NCBI GenBank assembly: GCA_035403465.1
Contig: DAONFG010000010.1
Location: 1-64,000 of the forward strand
Direction of reading: 5' to 3'
Origin: JAAYBQ01 sp035403465
GTDB taxonomy: Bacteria > Spirochaetota > UBA4802 > UBA5550
Length of the DNA: 64,000 nucleotides
The notes under the pieces are model-generated. The model was given only the letters and a program-made list of their open reading frames with translations. It was not told the DNA's origin and searched no databases. Positions 51,775 through 60,054 of this stretch are shown one piece after another. The translations under genes and the position numbers were made by a program. The stretch's first letter is position 1. Each line of letters starts with the position of its first letter.

Positions 51775-53886
51775 ATGAACAGACTATGGGAAAATAACGT
51801 TAACCTGAAAAAGATCATCTACTGGATGATAAAAATATTTATCCCCAATGTCGTGCTTGCTGTGTATATTATCGGTCTTCTCATGTTTGCGGAGAATGTC
51901 AGCAAAACAACGTATATCATGCTCATCTCGGGTATGATCGTTTATTTCATAACAAGGCTCTACTTTTATTATTACAGGGTCGGATTCTTTTTATGGAACA
52001 ATCTGAAAAACCTGAGACAGATAGTTGATGAGTTTAAAAAAGGTAAATTCGTTCTAAACGAAACACAGATAAAACAGAGCGATGATATTTCCAATGTGAT
52101 GAAGGAACTCCTGACCGTGGGCAAGCAGTTTGATTCCATCGTATCATCACAGAGCGATGAACTGAAAAAATACCATGAAATATACAGTCACATAATCTGC
52201 TCGATCAATTCATACTTTATAGTCATAGACAGAAAAGACAGGATCCTGTACGCAAACGAAGGCTTCTGCAAGAAGTTCGGTATCGATGGAAAAAATATCA
52301 CCGGGAAAGGGCTTAACAGTATCTTTTACTTCGTAAACACGCGTCTTAAAATTGGGATCAGCCATGTCCTGGGCGAACACAGTACTGATGCAGTTGTTTT
52401 GAAAAATGTTCACCTGATGTCTATAAACAGAAAGTCGATGATCGCAGATCTGAAAATTTCAGGAATGATGGTTAATGGCGAAGAGCAGGCTGTAATTATT
52501 ATTGATGATATAACTGACAGGTTCAGCAAGGACTACCATGCATCCATACTCAGTCACCTCTCTGAAACAATGCGCGACGAGAAGGAGACTGACAGTATCT
52601 TTTATAACATACTCGTGGGGGTTACGTCGGGTTCGGGCCTGGGCTTCAACAGGGCCATGCTCTTCATAGCCGAGGATGATGTTCTCATCGGCAGAATGGC
52701 GGTGGGGCCGGATTCATTTGAAGAGGCAATAGAGATATGGAACTCGCTTTCGTCATCCGATGTGGATACTGTATCAGCGTTCCCCAGCGATATAAAAAAG
52801 GGCAAACTGCTTGATAAGGTCAGATCCTTCAGGGTCAGCCTTTCAAAGGAAAATTTATTTGTCGTTGCTTTTAGAAATATGGAGAGGATTCACGTTAAAA
52901 ATGCCCAGTCAGACAGCAGGATTGATGAGGACATGAAAAAATTTATGGAGGTTGATGAGTTTATTATAATGCCGCTGATCTCCCTCAATAAATCGATCGG
53001 TGTAATTGTTGCAGACAACAAGTACAACATGACAGGCATCTCAACCCAGAGCATAGACCTCCTCTCGGTGTTTTCATTCCAGGCGGCGTTTCTGATCGAG
53101 AGCTACCTTAACCTTGTCGATGTGAAAAAGGAGATGAAGCGCCTTGAAGAGAGACAGGAGGCTATAGTCGAATCGGAAAAGATGGCGGCGGTGGGCAGAA
53201 TAGCATCGCACATCGCACATGAGATACGCAACCCTCTTGTCACCATGGGCGGCTATGCGAAGAGGATACTCAAGCATGCTGCAGAGGGCGACGTCGACAT
53301 GAAAAAAGTTGTGAAGTCTGCTGATATTATTTTCAGGGAGTCCGAACGCCTGGAAAAAACTCTCTCCAATGTCATGGATTTTACAAAGCCCTCAAAATAT
53401 ATAAAAGAATTCAATGACATCAACCATATTATCAGGGACACATATATACTTCTGAAAAATGTTTTATTTGAAAGAAATATCAAGATCAGGATGGACCTTA
53501 ATGATAACCTGCCGGGCGTCAAGTCCGACTTTAACCAGATGAAACAGGTGTTCCTGAACCTGTTTCAGAATGCAATTGATGCTACTCCTGAACGGGGGAA
53601 GATTGAAATAATCACAGAATTTGATGAATCCTGGGTAAAAATAACAGTGAGGGACAGTGGTACAGGGATTATGACAGAAAATCCGGATATTATTTTTGAA
53701 CCATTTTTTACTACCAAGATTACCGGTGTAGGCCTGGGACTTGCAAATGTTAAAAAAATTATCAAGGACCATGGCGGTAAAATCAAGGCACTGAACAGGA
53801 CTGAGGGCGGAGCCGAATTCCAGATAAAACTGCCCATACCTGCCGCAGAACAAAAAAGCGGCGATGATGAAAAAAACGATAATTAA
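51775..53886 (+). CDS. Sensor histidine kinase with PAS and GAF domains
   Basis: A 703-residue membrane kinase. Two TM helices lie within residues 12-85, a PAS domain at about 140-235 (YFIVIDRKDRILYANEGFCK), a GAF-like domain at about 255-440 and then HisKA at 475-545 with HIAHEIRNPL (His482). The ATPase domain has N box LFQNAIDAT, G1 DSGTGI and G2 GVGLGLANVKK. A coiled coil joins GAF and HisKA. It is followed 106 bases later by a receiver-only regulator. Confidence 0.95.
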   Translation: MNRLWENNVNLKKIIYWMIKIFIPNVVLAVYIIGLLMFAENVSKTTYIMLISGMIVYFITRLYFYYYRVGFFLWNNLKNLRQIVDEFKKGKFVLNETQIKQSDDISNVMKELLTVGKQFDSIVSSQSDELKKYHEIYSHIICSINSYFIVIDRKDRILYANEGFCKKFGIDGKNITGKGLNSIFYFVNTRLKIGISHVLGEHSTDAVVLKNVHLMSINRKSMIADLKISGMMVNGEEQAVIIIDDITDRFSKDYHASILSHLSETMRDEKETDSIFYNILVGVTSGSGLGFNRAMLFIAEDDVLIGRMAVGPDSFEEAIEIWNSLSSSDVDTVSAFPSDIKKGKLLDKVRSFRVSLSKENLFVVAFRNMERIHVKNAQSDSRIDEDMKKFMEVDEFIIMPLISLNKSIGVIVADNKYNMTGISTQSIDLLSVFSFQAAFLIESYLNLVDVKKEMKRLEERQEAIVESEKMAAVGRIASHIAHEIRNPLVTMGGYAKRILKHAAEGDVDMKKVVKSADIIFRESERLEKTLSNVMDFTKPSKYIKEFNDINHIIRDTYILLKNVLFERNIKIRMDLNDNLPGVKSDFNQMKQVFLNLFQNAIDATPERGKIEIITEFDESWVKITVRDSGTGIMTENPDIIFEPFFTTKITGVGLGLANVKKIIKDHGGKIKALNRTEGGAEFQIKLPIPAAEQKSGDDEKNDN

Positions 53887-53991
53887 ATTTGAAATTTCCA
53901 TTAAAAAAAGTAAATTTCAATAGGGCAGGCATAAACAGTTATAGTACAAGGGAATTATGGCCTCCCGTAAAATTAAACCCGGGTGAAACAT

Positions 53992-54348
53992 ATGGCAAAA
54001 CTGTTAATTGTAGAAGATGAAGAGAGCCTCCGCGACCTGTACGCAGAGGAACTTGAAGAGTCGGGATTCGAAGTGTCGAGAGCATCAAACGGTAAAGAGG
54101 CCATGGACCTTGTGCGCAAAAAAGATTTTGACCTTGTTATCATGGACATCCGTATGCCCGAGATGGATGGAATTGAAACCCTGGGTAAGGTTATTTCTCT
54201 TGAGCGGAAAATTCCCGTGATAATCTATACCGCGTACTCCAACTACAAGAGCAATTTTATGACATGGACAGCGGATGCGTACCTTACAAAGTCCTCAAAT
54301 CTTGATGAACTTAAAGGCAAGATAAACGAGCTGCTTGCTACGGCCTGA
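53992..54348 (+). CDS. Single-domain response regulator
   Basis: A 118-residue receiver domain without output. Acidic pocket Glu8-Asp9, phospho-acceptor Asp52 (MDIRMPEMDG), switch Thr80 and Lys100. ATG 53992 is preferred because the GTG at 53983 overlaps a weak GGGTG ribosome site. It probably receives phosphate from the adjacent kinase and passes it to an HPt or acts on motility or c-di-GMP enzymes. It overlaps the convergent queD gene by 11 bases. Confidence 0.93.
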   Translation: MAKLLIVEDEESLRDLYAEELEESGFEVSRASNGKEAMDLVRKKDFDLVIMDIRMPEMDGIETLGKVISLERKIPVIIYTAYSNYKSNFMTWTADAYLTKSSNLDELKGKINELLATA

Positions 54349-54730
54349 TTTCCGGGTAGAATGTGCAGCTCGATGTCTGTGACTCCCAGACGGTCACAGA
54401 GAATACTGTGACGTCATGAAATTCTTCACTTATAGCCGACTGAACCTCTGTGCAGATATGTTCAGCAATATTTTCTGAACTCGGATTGATACTGTTGAAC
54501 GGCGGCGTATCGTTCAGGTTTACATGATCAAGCCTTGAAAGGACCTCTTTCAGTTTATTTTTCAGTATTCCGAAATCTACAAGAAGCCCGATATTATCAA
54601 GCCTGCTGCCCGTAACCCGCAGTTTTACACGCCAGTTGTGGCCGTGAATATTTTCGCACCTGCCCATGTAGCCCCTGAGCTGGTGTGCAGATGAAAAGTG
54701 GTCTTCAACTGTAAGTTCGTATCTCTTCAT
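54338..54730 (-). CDS. queD: 6-carboxy-5,6,7,8-tetrahydropterin synthase (QueD/PTPS family)
   Basis: A 130-residue enzyme of queuosine and tetrahydropterin biosynthesis. Zinc ligands are His15 in FSSAHQL, and His29 and His31 in CENIHGHNW, and the CxxxHGH signature (Cys25) identifies the QueD subgroup rather than PTPS-III. Start at ATG 54730; ATG 54739 is also possible. No other queuosine gene (queC, queE, queF) is nearby. Downstream of the DegT-like gene, with 15 bases or fewer between them. Confidence 0.92.
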   Translation of the reverse strand: MKRYELTVEDHFSSAHQLRGYMGRCENIHGHNWRVKLRVTGSRLDNIGLLVDFGILKNKLKEVLSRLDHVNLNDTPPFNSINPSSENIAEHICTEVQSAISEEFHDVTVFSVTVWESQTSSCTFYPEIRP

Positions 54731-54745
54731 ATTGCGCATCGCCTG

Positions 54746-55780
54746 TTATATGAAAGCTGCCAGCGATTTTGCGATCTTGTCGATCTCTTTTTTGGTCAGT
54801 GTCGGGTAAAGCGGAAGCGAAAAAAGTTTCTTCGATAGCCGGTCGGCGTTGGGATAGTCAAATCCCTTGAGGCCAAGCAGTGCATGAAGCGGTACAGGTA
54901 CTGTACGTTCGAGCTCTATGCCGTTTTTTTTCCAGTACTTGTCAAGGCGGTCGGCGGGCGAATCAAAGAGTACCGGGAACGACTGGTACGCGAACGAATC
55001 GCTGTACGGGAATACAGGTTTATGCGTTGTTATCCGCAGAGACTCATAATACTTGAGTGCAATCTCCCTGCGCCTGCGGATGAAATCCTTGAGCTTCATG
55101 ACCTGTGATATGCCCATGGCTCCCTGGAGGTCGGTCATGGTGAAGTCAAATCCGGGTGTGTCATCAGTCCCGCTCCGCATTTCGCGCATGACTGAAAAGT
55201 ACTTTGAGTTGCTTGTGAGCACGATCCCGCCGTTTCCTGTTGTTATGATCATTGACGGGGCGAACGACGCAACCGCGAACGCGGCGTATGATCCCGCAGG
55301 CTTTTCGTTAACCTCTGTCCCTATGGAATGCGATATATCCACGATAACCGGGACACCTGCGTCCTGGAGTCCTTCAGTTTCGGCATGGAACCCGCACGAA
55401 TCAGATAAAATAACCGCCTTTGTCTTTTCCGTAATTTTTTCTTTAATCTGTTCAACCGACGGGAATACCGAACTCTGCGATGAGTCAACTATAACCGGTT
55501 TGCCGCCAGTCAGCTTCATGGCACTCAGGGGAGCCGCTGAATAAAATGACGGGATGATCACTTCGTCTTCCGGGGAGATGTCAAGCGCCCTGAAAATGAG
55601 GATATATGCTGAAACCAGTGAGTTTACTGCAAGAGGATATTTGAGCGTAGTAATGTCGGACACCGCGCTTTCAAATGTCTTTACAGGGCTTCCGGTATTC
55701 AGTTCGTCATGGATCATGCAGTCAAGGACCCCTTCAAGGTCTTTGCGTGTTATCGTGGGTTTGCTTGATACTATTTTCAT
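54746..55780 (-). CDS. DegT/DnrJ/EryC1-fold protein lacking the PLP lysine
   Basis: A 344-residue protein with the fold of sugar aminotransferases. The downstream family marks are present: VDISHSIGTEV (Asp148 region), VASFAPSMIITTGNGGIV and DLQGAMGISQVMKLKDFIRR. In normal members the second reads like SFHxxKNITTGEGG, where Lys forms the Schiff base with PLP; here that position is Met177 (ATG, one base from AAG). The phosphate-binding SGT segment is also changed to NSLVSA. The protein is somewhat short for the family. It therefore cannot act as a normal PLP aminotransferase. Pairs with queD. Confidence 0.82.
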   Translation of the reverse strand: MKIVSSKPTITRKDLEGVLDCMIHDELNTGSPVKTFESAVSDITTLKYPLAVNSLVSAYILIFRALDISPEDEVIIPSFYSAAPLSAMKLTGGKPVIVDSSQSSVFPSVEQIKEKITEKTKAVILSDSCGFHAETEGLQDAGVPVIVDISHSIGTEVNEKPAGSYAAFAVASFAPSMIITTGNGGIVLTSNSKYFSVMREMRSGTDDTPGFDFTMTDLQGAMGISQVMKLKDFIRRRREIALKYYESLRITTHKPVFPYSDSFAYQSFPVLFDSPADRLDKYWKKNGIELERTVPVPLHALLGLKGFDYPNADRLSKKLFSLPLYPTLTKKEIDKIAKSLAAFI

Positions 55781-55863
55781 CTATTCCTCTTTCCGTTATG
55801 GCGCATATTACAGCCACCTGTTATCAGGGACGTCTTTAATAATAATATACCGGATTAATATTC

Positions 55864-55948
55864 TGTCATCCCCGGGAAAGCGGGGATCCATAATGTTATT
55901 AAGTTTTTACAGGTGTAAGAATGAATTCCCGCCTTCGCGGGAATGACA
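55864..55948. repeat. Palindromic dispersed repeat, TGTCATCCCCG/CGGGAATGACA type
   Basis: Ends TGTCATCCCCGGGAAAGCGG and CCGCCTTCGCGGGAATGACA are related inverted copies bounding about 45 bases. Each end also forms a local hairpin. Same family as the element at 32661-32730, in the 316-base gap between the DegT-like gene and rlpA, which otherwise holds no gene. Confidence 0.75.
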
Positions 55949-56096
55949 TTTATACCGATAGGTTCTTCGGAAATTACTTCACTCCACTCCTGTCAGGTCA
56001 AGAAATTTTGCGACATAAAGTCATTAAAAAAGTAAAGGGCATAAAGCTAAATTCCGATATAATAAACAGGTGTTTATATATTCGGAGGTTTTTACA

Positions 56097-57149
56097 ATGA
56101 AGAGTTTCATGAAAAGTACGGTTTTTATCATCTCCGGTCTTCTGATTTTTATCATGCTTGCGGGGTGCACACCGGGCAAGGCGCAGACAAGGGGAAATGA
56201 TTACGCTGGCAGCTTTGACAGCGAAAATTATGATGAATTTGACAGGGAAGCGGGCGGCGACGAGATTCCCGCATATACTGAAAATAAAAATACAGATAAA
56301 CGTGACAGCTCCGCCCGCAAAGAGAAGAAGTCTGAGGAAAAAACAGCCAGGGTTAAATCCGGTGCGGTTAAGGATGAGAGTGAAGATTTTTCATACAATG
56401 AAAAGGAACCGGCTGGCGACAGGGGCGTTGCTGATGATGATAACAGCTACGAGTCCGGGGCAAACGCCGATTACGACAGGGCTGAAAATTATTACCAGAA
56501 GGGATACGCGTCATGGTACGGCAGGGAGTTTCATGGAAAGACAACAGCCTCGGGTGAAAAGTTCGACATGAATCTTTTAACTGCGGCGCATAAGACTCTT
56601 CCGTTTGGAACAATCGTTGAAGTAACCAACCTTGAAAACGGAAAGACCGTGAAGCTGAAGGTAAATGACAGGGGCCCATACAGGGGCAACAGGATTATTG
56701 ACCTTTCATTCAATGCTGCGCGTGAACTTGAAATGATAAAAAAAGGTGAAGTGAAAGTCGGGATCAGGATTATAAAGATGGGTGATAATTCTGCCGCAAA
56801 TGATACGGGCAGGAAGAAAAATGAATATGTTGAACCTGTATCGGATGAGGAGTACCCCTACCAGGAGGATAAACCGGTTAAAAAGGAGACCGTTGTCAAA
56901 GATGGAGGGTATGATGAATACTCCGGGGATTATGACAGTATGAAGCTCCAGGCGGGCGCCTTCTATTCAAGAAAGAACGCGCAGTCGCAGAAGGAGATTA
57001 TTGAAGGTCTGACAGACAGGCCCGTGAAGATTATTCAGGACGGCGAATATTTTAAAATACGAATAGAAGGAATAAAAAGTAAAAAGGAACTGGATCATAT
57101 AAAGGAAATGCTGAATTCGGAAAACATCCAGTCTTTCTCTGTTGAGTAG
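56097..57149 (+). CDS. rlpA: RlpA-type lipoprotein with SPOR domain
   Basis: A 350-residue outer-membrane lipoprotein. ATG 56097 has GGAGG 9 bases upstream; the signal ends MLAGC. Residues 25-125 are a low-complexity Asp/Glu/Lys-rich linker. The double-psi barrel (about 140-230) has the hallmark sequence GYASWYGREFHGKTTASGE and NDRGPYRGNRIIDLS, including the catalytic Asp. The C-terminal SPOR domain (about 275-350, MKLQAGAFYSRKNAQ) binds denuded glycan. RlpA is a lytic transglycosylase at the septum. Confidence 0.94.
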   Translation: MKSFMKSTVFIISGLLIFIMLAGCTPGKAQTRGNDYAGSFDSENYDEFDREAGGDEIPAYTENKNTDKRDSSARKEKKSEEKTARVKSGAVKDESEDFSYNEKEPAGDRGVADDDNSYESGANADYDRAENYYQKGYASWYGREFHGKTTASGEKFDMNLLTAAHKTLPFGTIVEVTNLENGKTVKLKVNDRGPYRGNRIIDLSFNAARELEMIKKGEVKVGIRIIKMGDNSAANDTGRKKNEYVEPVSDEEYPYQEDKPVKKETVVKDGGYDEYSGDYDSMKLQAGAFYSRKNAQSQKEIIEGLTDRPVKIIQDGEYFKIRIEGIKSKKELDHIKEMLNSENIQSFSVE

Positions 57150-57168
57150 AGATTAGCATGTTTTAATA

Positions 57169-57200
57169 AATAAAAAAGGGGGCATGCCCCCTTTTTTATT
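57169..57200. terminator. Bidirectional terminator between rlpA and tyrA
   Basis: A perfect 32-base palindrome: AATAAAAAAGGGGG and its complement around CATG. A run in the left arm and T run in the right arm serve both convergent genes, rlpA and the aromatic operon. Confidence 0.92.
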
Positions 57201-57206
57201 TCCCGC

Positions 57207-57980
57207 TTACTTTATGTTCTCCCGCAGCTTATGCAGAAACTTGGTCATTTCATCAGTGTCCCTGTCCTTTATTATGTGGGTGAGGTATGAAAGCTGCGAG
57301 TTTATGCTTTCAATCTGCTTCAGTGTGTACGGGTTGAACAGAATCTCCGAGAGCAGGTAGTCATCTTCAGACAGGAGCCCCTTCGCTATCTCCATGTGCT
57401 TCTTGAAAGTTGTTCCCGGAACGTCTATTTTTTTCATGCATGCGGCAAATACAAGGGTTGATGCAAAAGGTGTCGAAAGTGAGTAGGCGATCACGCTGTC
57501 ATGCTCGTCAAACGAGTATTCGTACAGGCCGAGTTTAAGCGAGCTGTAAAGGTTATGAAAGAATTTTTTACCTTCAGCGTCGGACTCTGAGATTATTATG
57601 GCGCTCTCACTGCTCAGGTTACGCACATTCCCGAAAGTCGGTCCAAACATGGGGTGTGTTGAAACAAACCGCATTCCGGTTTTTTTATAGTATTCATCAA
57701 GCCCGTTTTTAACAGACGCAATGTCCGAAAGGATGCATCCCTTTGGCAGGAGCGGAATGACCTGGTCAAATACCTTCTCGGTTGCCTGGAGGCTTACACA
57801 GTTAATGAACATGTCAGGTTTGAATGCCTTAACTTCGTCAACATTCAGAAAACGTTTTACATTGAAAAAGTATTTAAGCTTTTTCGGATCAGTGTCAAAT
57901 ACCGCAACTTCATGATCATGGCAAAGTTCCTCTGTGAGCCAGCTTCCCATCCTGCCGGCCCCTAATATAAATATTTTCAT
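57207..57980 (-). CDS. tyrA: Prephenate dehydrogenase
   Basis: A 257-residue NAD(P)-dependent enzyme turning prephenate into 4-hydroxyphenylpyruvate for tyrosine. N-terminal GAGRMG (7-12) is the nucleotide site with Asp29 at the end of strand 2, suggesting NAD. STHPMFGP carries the conserved His of the family. No ACT domain or fused chorismate mutase, so regulation probably lies elsewhere. Last gene of the aro operon; its ATG overlaps the pheA stop by 4 bases (ATGA). Confidence 0.93.
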   Translation of the reverse strand: MKIFILGAGRMGSWLTEELCHDHEVAVFDTDPKKLKYFFNVKRFLNVDEVKAFKPDMFINCVSLQATEKVFDQVIPLLPKGCILSDIASVKNGLDEYYKKTGMRFVSTHPMFGPTFGNVRNLSSESAIIISESDAEGKKFFHNLYSSLKLGLYEYSFDEHDSVIAYSLSTPFASTLVFAACMKKIDVPGTTFKKHMEIAKGLLSEDDYLLSEILFNPYTLKQIESINSQLSYLTHIIKDRDTDEMTKFLHKLRENIK

Positions 57981-59059
57981 GCTTCCTCCGATCTTGCAGT
58001 GTTGTTTTCAATATTTTTTTCAGTGTAGCAGCCCAGCAGTTTGAGGCCCGCTGATATATCCCTGGTTTTTTCAAGCGCTTCTGTTACAACCGGATCAGTA
58101 TCAGATCCTTCAAAATCAACAAGGAATGAGTAGCTGCCGGGCTCTGTGGGTATTGATTCAATCCTGGTCAGGTTTATCCCTGAACCGGCAAATACTTCGA
58201 GCACCTTGAAAAGTGTCCCGGACTTGTGCGCAGTAGTGAAGGTGATTGAACACTTGCTTCCCTTCTCTGCGGATTTTGCAGTGGCAAGGATTAGGAACCT
58301 TGTGCGGTTGATGTCGGAATCCTCAACATTCTCCTTGAGCACCTCCAGGTTGTAAAGCTCGGCTGCAAGTTTGCCCGCGATACAGGCCGCCCCCATGATT
58401 TTTTTCTCTGTGAGCATCCTCGCTGCACCGGCTGTGTCATAGAACGGTATCGGTGTAAGGTTGTTCCTTGACAGGAACCTCCTGCATTGCGACAGCGCCT
58501 GTGAATGCGAGTAGACTTCGCGTATCTCCCTGTGGTCGGTACCGGGCAGCATGAGCAGGCTGTGGTGTACCGGCATGTTGACCGCACCAACGATCTGGAG
58601 GTCAGTGCTGGTGAGGAGTTCGTTTACTGTTTCAATTATTCCGCCAAGGGTGTTTTCAACGGGCACGATCCCGTAATCGAACATGCCGGAGGAAACGCCT
58701 TCAAACACTCCGTTGAAGGTTGTGCACGGCATTGTGACAAGGTTTATGTTCCAGTGGCGTGCCGCCTCTTCGCTGTATGCACCGTGTTCACCCTGGAAAC
58801 CGATTACGCTGTAGTCTTTTGCCTGGAGCTCCTTGCCCCAGTTTATGATCATTTTGTACAGCGCCTCTGTGAATTCAGGCTGGAGGAGGGTGTGCGGATT
58901 CTTTCTAAGGCGTTCCATCACCTCGTTCTCCCTCTCCTTGTCCTCAATTTTTTTCTTGAATTTTTTCGCAAGCAGCGCCTGTTCCATTCTGTCGTTTAGA
59001 AGCTTGAGTATTTTGGAATCGATCAGGTCTATGTTGTTTCTTATCTCTTCAAGTTTCAT
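57977..59059 (-). CDS. pheA: Bifunctional chorismate mutase/prephenate dehydratase
   Basis: A 360-residue P-protein. Residues 1-85 form an AroQ-class chorismate mutase (RNNIDLIDSKILKLLNDRM). Residues 90-265 are prephenate dehydratase, with GEHGAYSEEAA, the conserved Thr-Arg-Phe in NRTRFLIL, and VPVENTLGG. Residues 275-350 are an ACT domain with GTLFKVLEVFAGSGINLTRI and the ESRP-like SIPTEPGSYSF, giving phenylalanine feedback inhibition. Its ATG overlaps aroC by 4 bases. Confidence 0.96.
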   Translation of the reverse strand: MKLEEIRNNIDLIDSKILKLLNDRMEQALLAKKFKKKIEDKERENEVMERLRKNPHTLLQPEFTEALYKMIINWGKELQAKDYSVIGFQGEHGAYSEEAARHWNINLVTMPCTTFNGVFEGVSSGMFDYGIVPVENTLGGIIETVNELLTSTDLQIVGAVNMPVHHSLLMLPGTDHREIREVYSHSQALSQCRRFLSRNNLTPIPFYDTAGAARMLTEKKIMGAACIAGKLAAELYNLEVLKENVEDSDINRTRFLILATAKSAEKGSKCSITFTTAHKSGTLFKVLEVFAGSGINLTRIESIPTEPGSYSFLVDFEGSDTDPVVTEALEKTRDISAGLKLLGCYTEKNIENNTARSEEA

Positions 59060-60054
59060 AGAATAATCTCCTGTTTATATATTGCCCTGTTTACCAGGTA
59101 CATGTCTGCAGCGGCAATTGCCGCACATGCTTCAAATACTACCGGGGCGCGGAGCGCTATGCACGCGTCGTGTCTCCCTGTTACTTCAAGTGTTTCAGTG
59201 CTTCCTGTTGCAAGATTAATTGTCTCCTGTGCCTTGTGTATGCTGGGAGTCGGTTTCACAGCAACCCTGAATACAACGCTGTTGCCGTTAGTTATGCCGC
59301 CGTTTATTCCGCCTGCGTGATTGGTTGCAGTCCTGCCGTCGGTCGCGACAATCGGATCGTTGTGTTCACTGCCTTTCATCGATGCTGCCGCAAAACCTGT
59401 GCCGAATTCTATTCCCCGTACAGCAGGCACGGACAGAACAAGGTGTGCCAGGACCGATTCGAACGAATCAAAGAATGGCTCGCCAAGACCGGCAGGCATT
59501 CTGTTTATCCGGACTTCAATCAGGCCACCAAGGGAATCGCCCCCGGCCACTGCCTCTTTAAGTTTTTCAGCGTAGTCCTTTACGCCGCCGATCGCGAGTA
59601 CTTCTGATTCTACGGAAAGTCCGGGGACAATTTTTTTTGCCACAACGCCTGCCGCAACGAGCGCAAGAGTGATCCTGCCTGAAAAGTGTCCGCTGCCGCG
59701 CGGATCGTTAAATCCCTGGTACTTGTTCCTGGCGGTGAGATCCGCATGTCCGGGCCTTGGAGTTTCCGTGAACCTGTCGTAGGCGGAAGACTGCGCGTCT
59801 TTGTTGCGGAAGAGAACCGCAAGTGGAGCCCCCGTAGTGAATCCCCTGTAGACTCCGCTCAGGATTTCCGGAACATCCGGTTCGCGTCGTGCGGTTGTCC
59901 CCTCTCCGCCGGGCATCCTGCGCCTGAGGTCTGCCTCCATGTCGCTCTCCGAAAGCGGGATGCCCGGAGGTGTGCCGTCAAGAACTGCACCGATACCGTT
60001 ACCGTGAGATTCTCCGAAAATTGAAATTCTGAATACTGTTCCAAAGCTGTTCAT
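59056..60054 (-). CDS. aroC: Chorismate synthase
   Basis: A 332-residue FMN-dependent enzyme that makes chorismate from EPSP. GESHGNGIGAVLDGTPPGIP at the N-terminus, RRRMPGGEGTTARREPD, RPGHADLTARNKY and DPRGSGHFSGRIT are family signatures. Slightly short for the family but every conserved block is present. Its ATG overlaps the aroA stop by 4 bases. The family needs reduced FMN supplied in trans. Confidence 0.97.
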   Translation of the reverse strand: MNSFGTVFRISIFGESHGNGIGAVLDGTPPGIPLSESDMEADLRRRMPGGEGTTARREPDVPEILSGVYRGFTTGAPLAVLFRNKDAQSSAYDRFTETPRPGHADLTARNKYQGFNDPRGSGHFSGRITLALVAAGVVAKKIVPGLSVESEVLAIGGVKDYAEKLKEAVAGGDSLGGLIEVRINRMPAGLGEPFFDSFESVLAHLVLSVPAVRGIEFGTGFAAASMKGSEHNDPIVATDGRTATNHAGGINGGITNGNSVVFRVAVKPTPSIHKAQETINLATGSTETLEVTGRHDACIALRAPVVFEACAAIAAADMYLVNRAIYKQEIIL

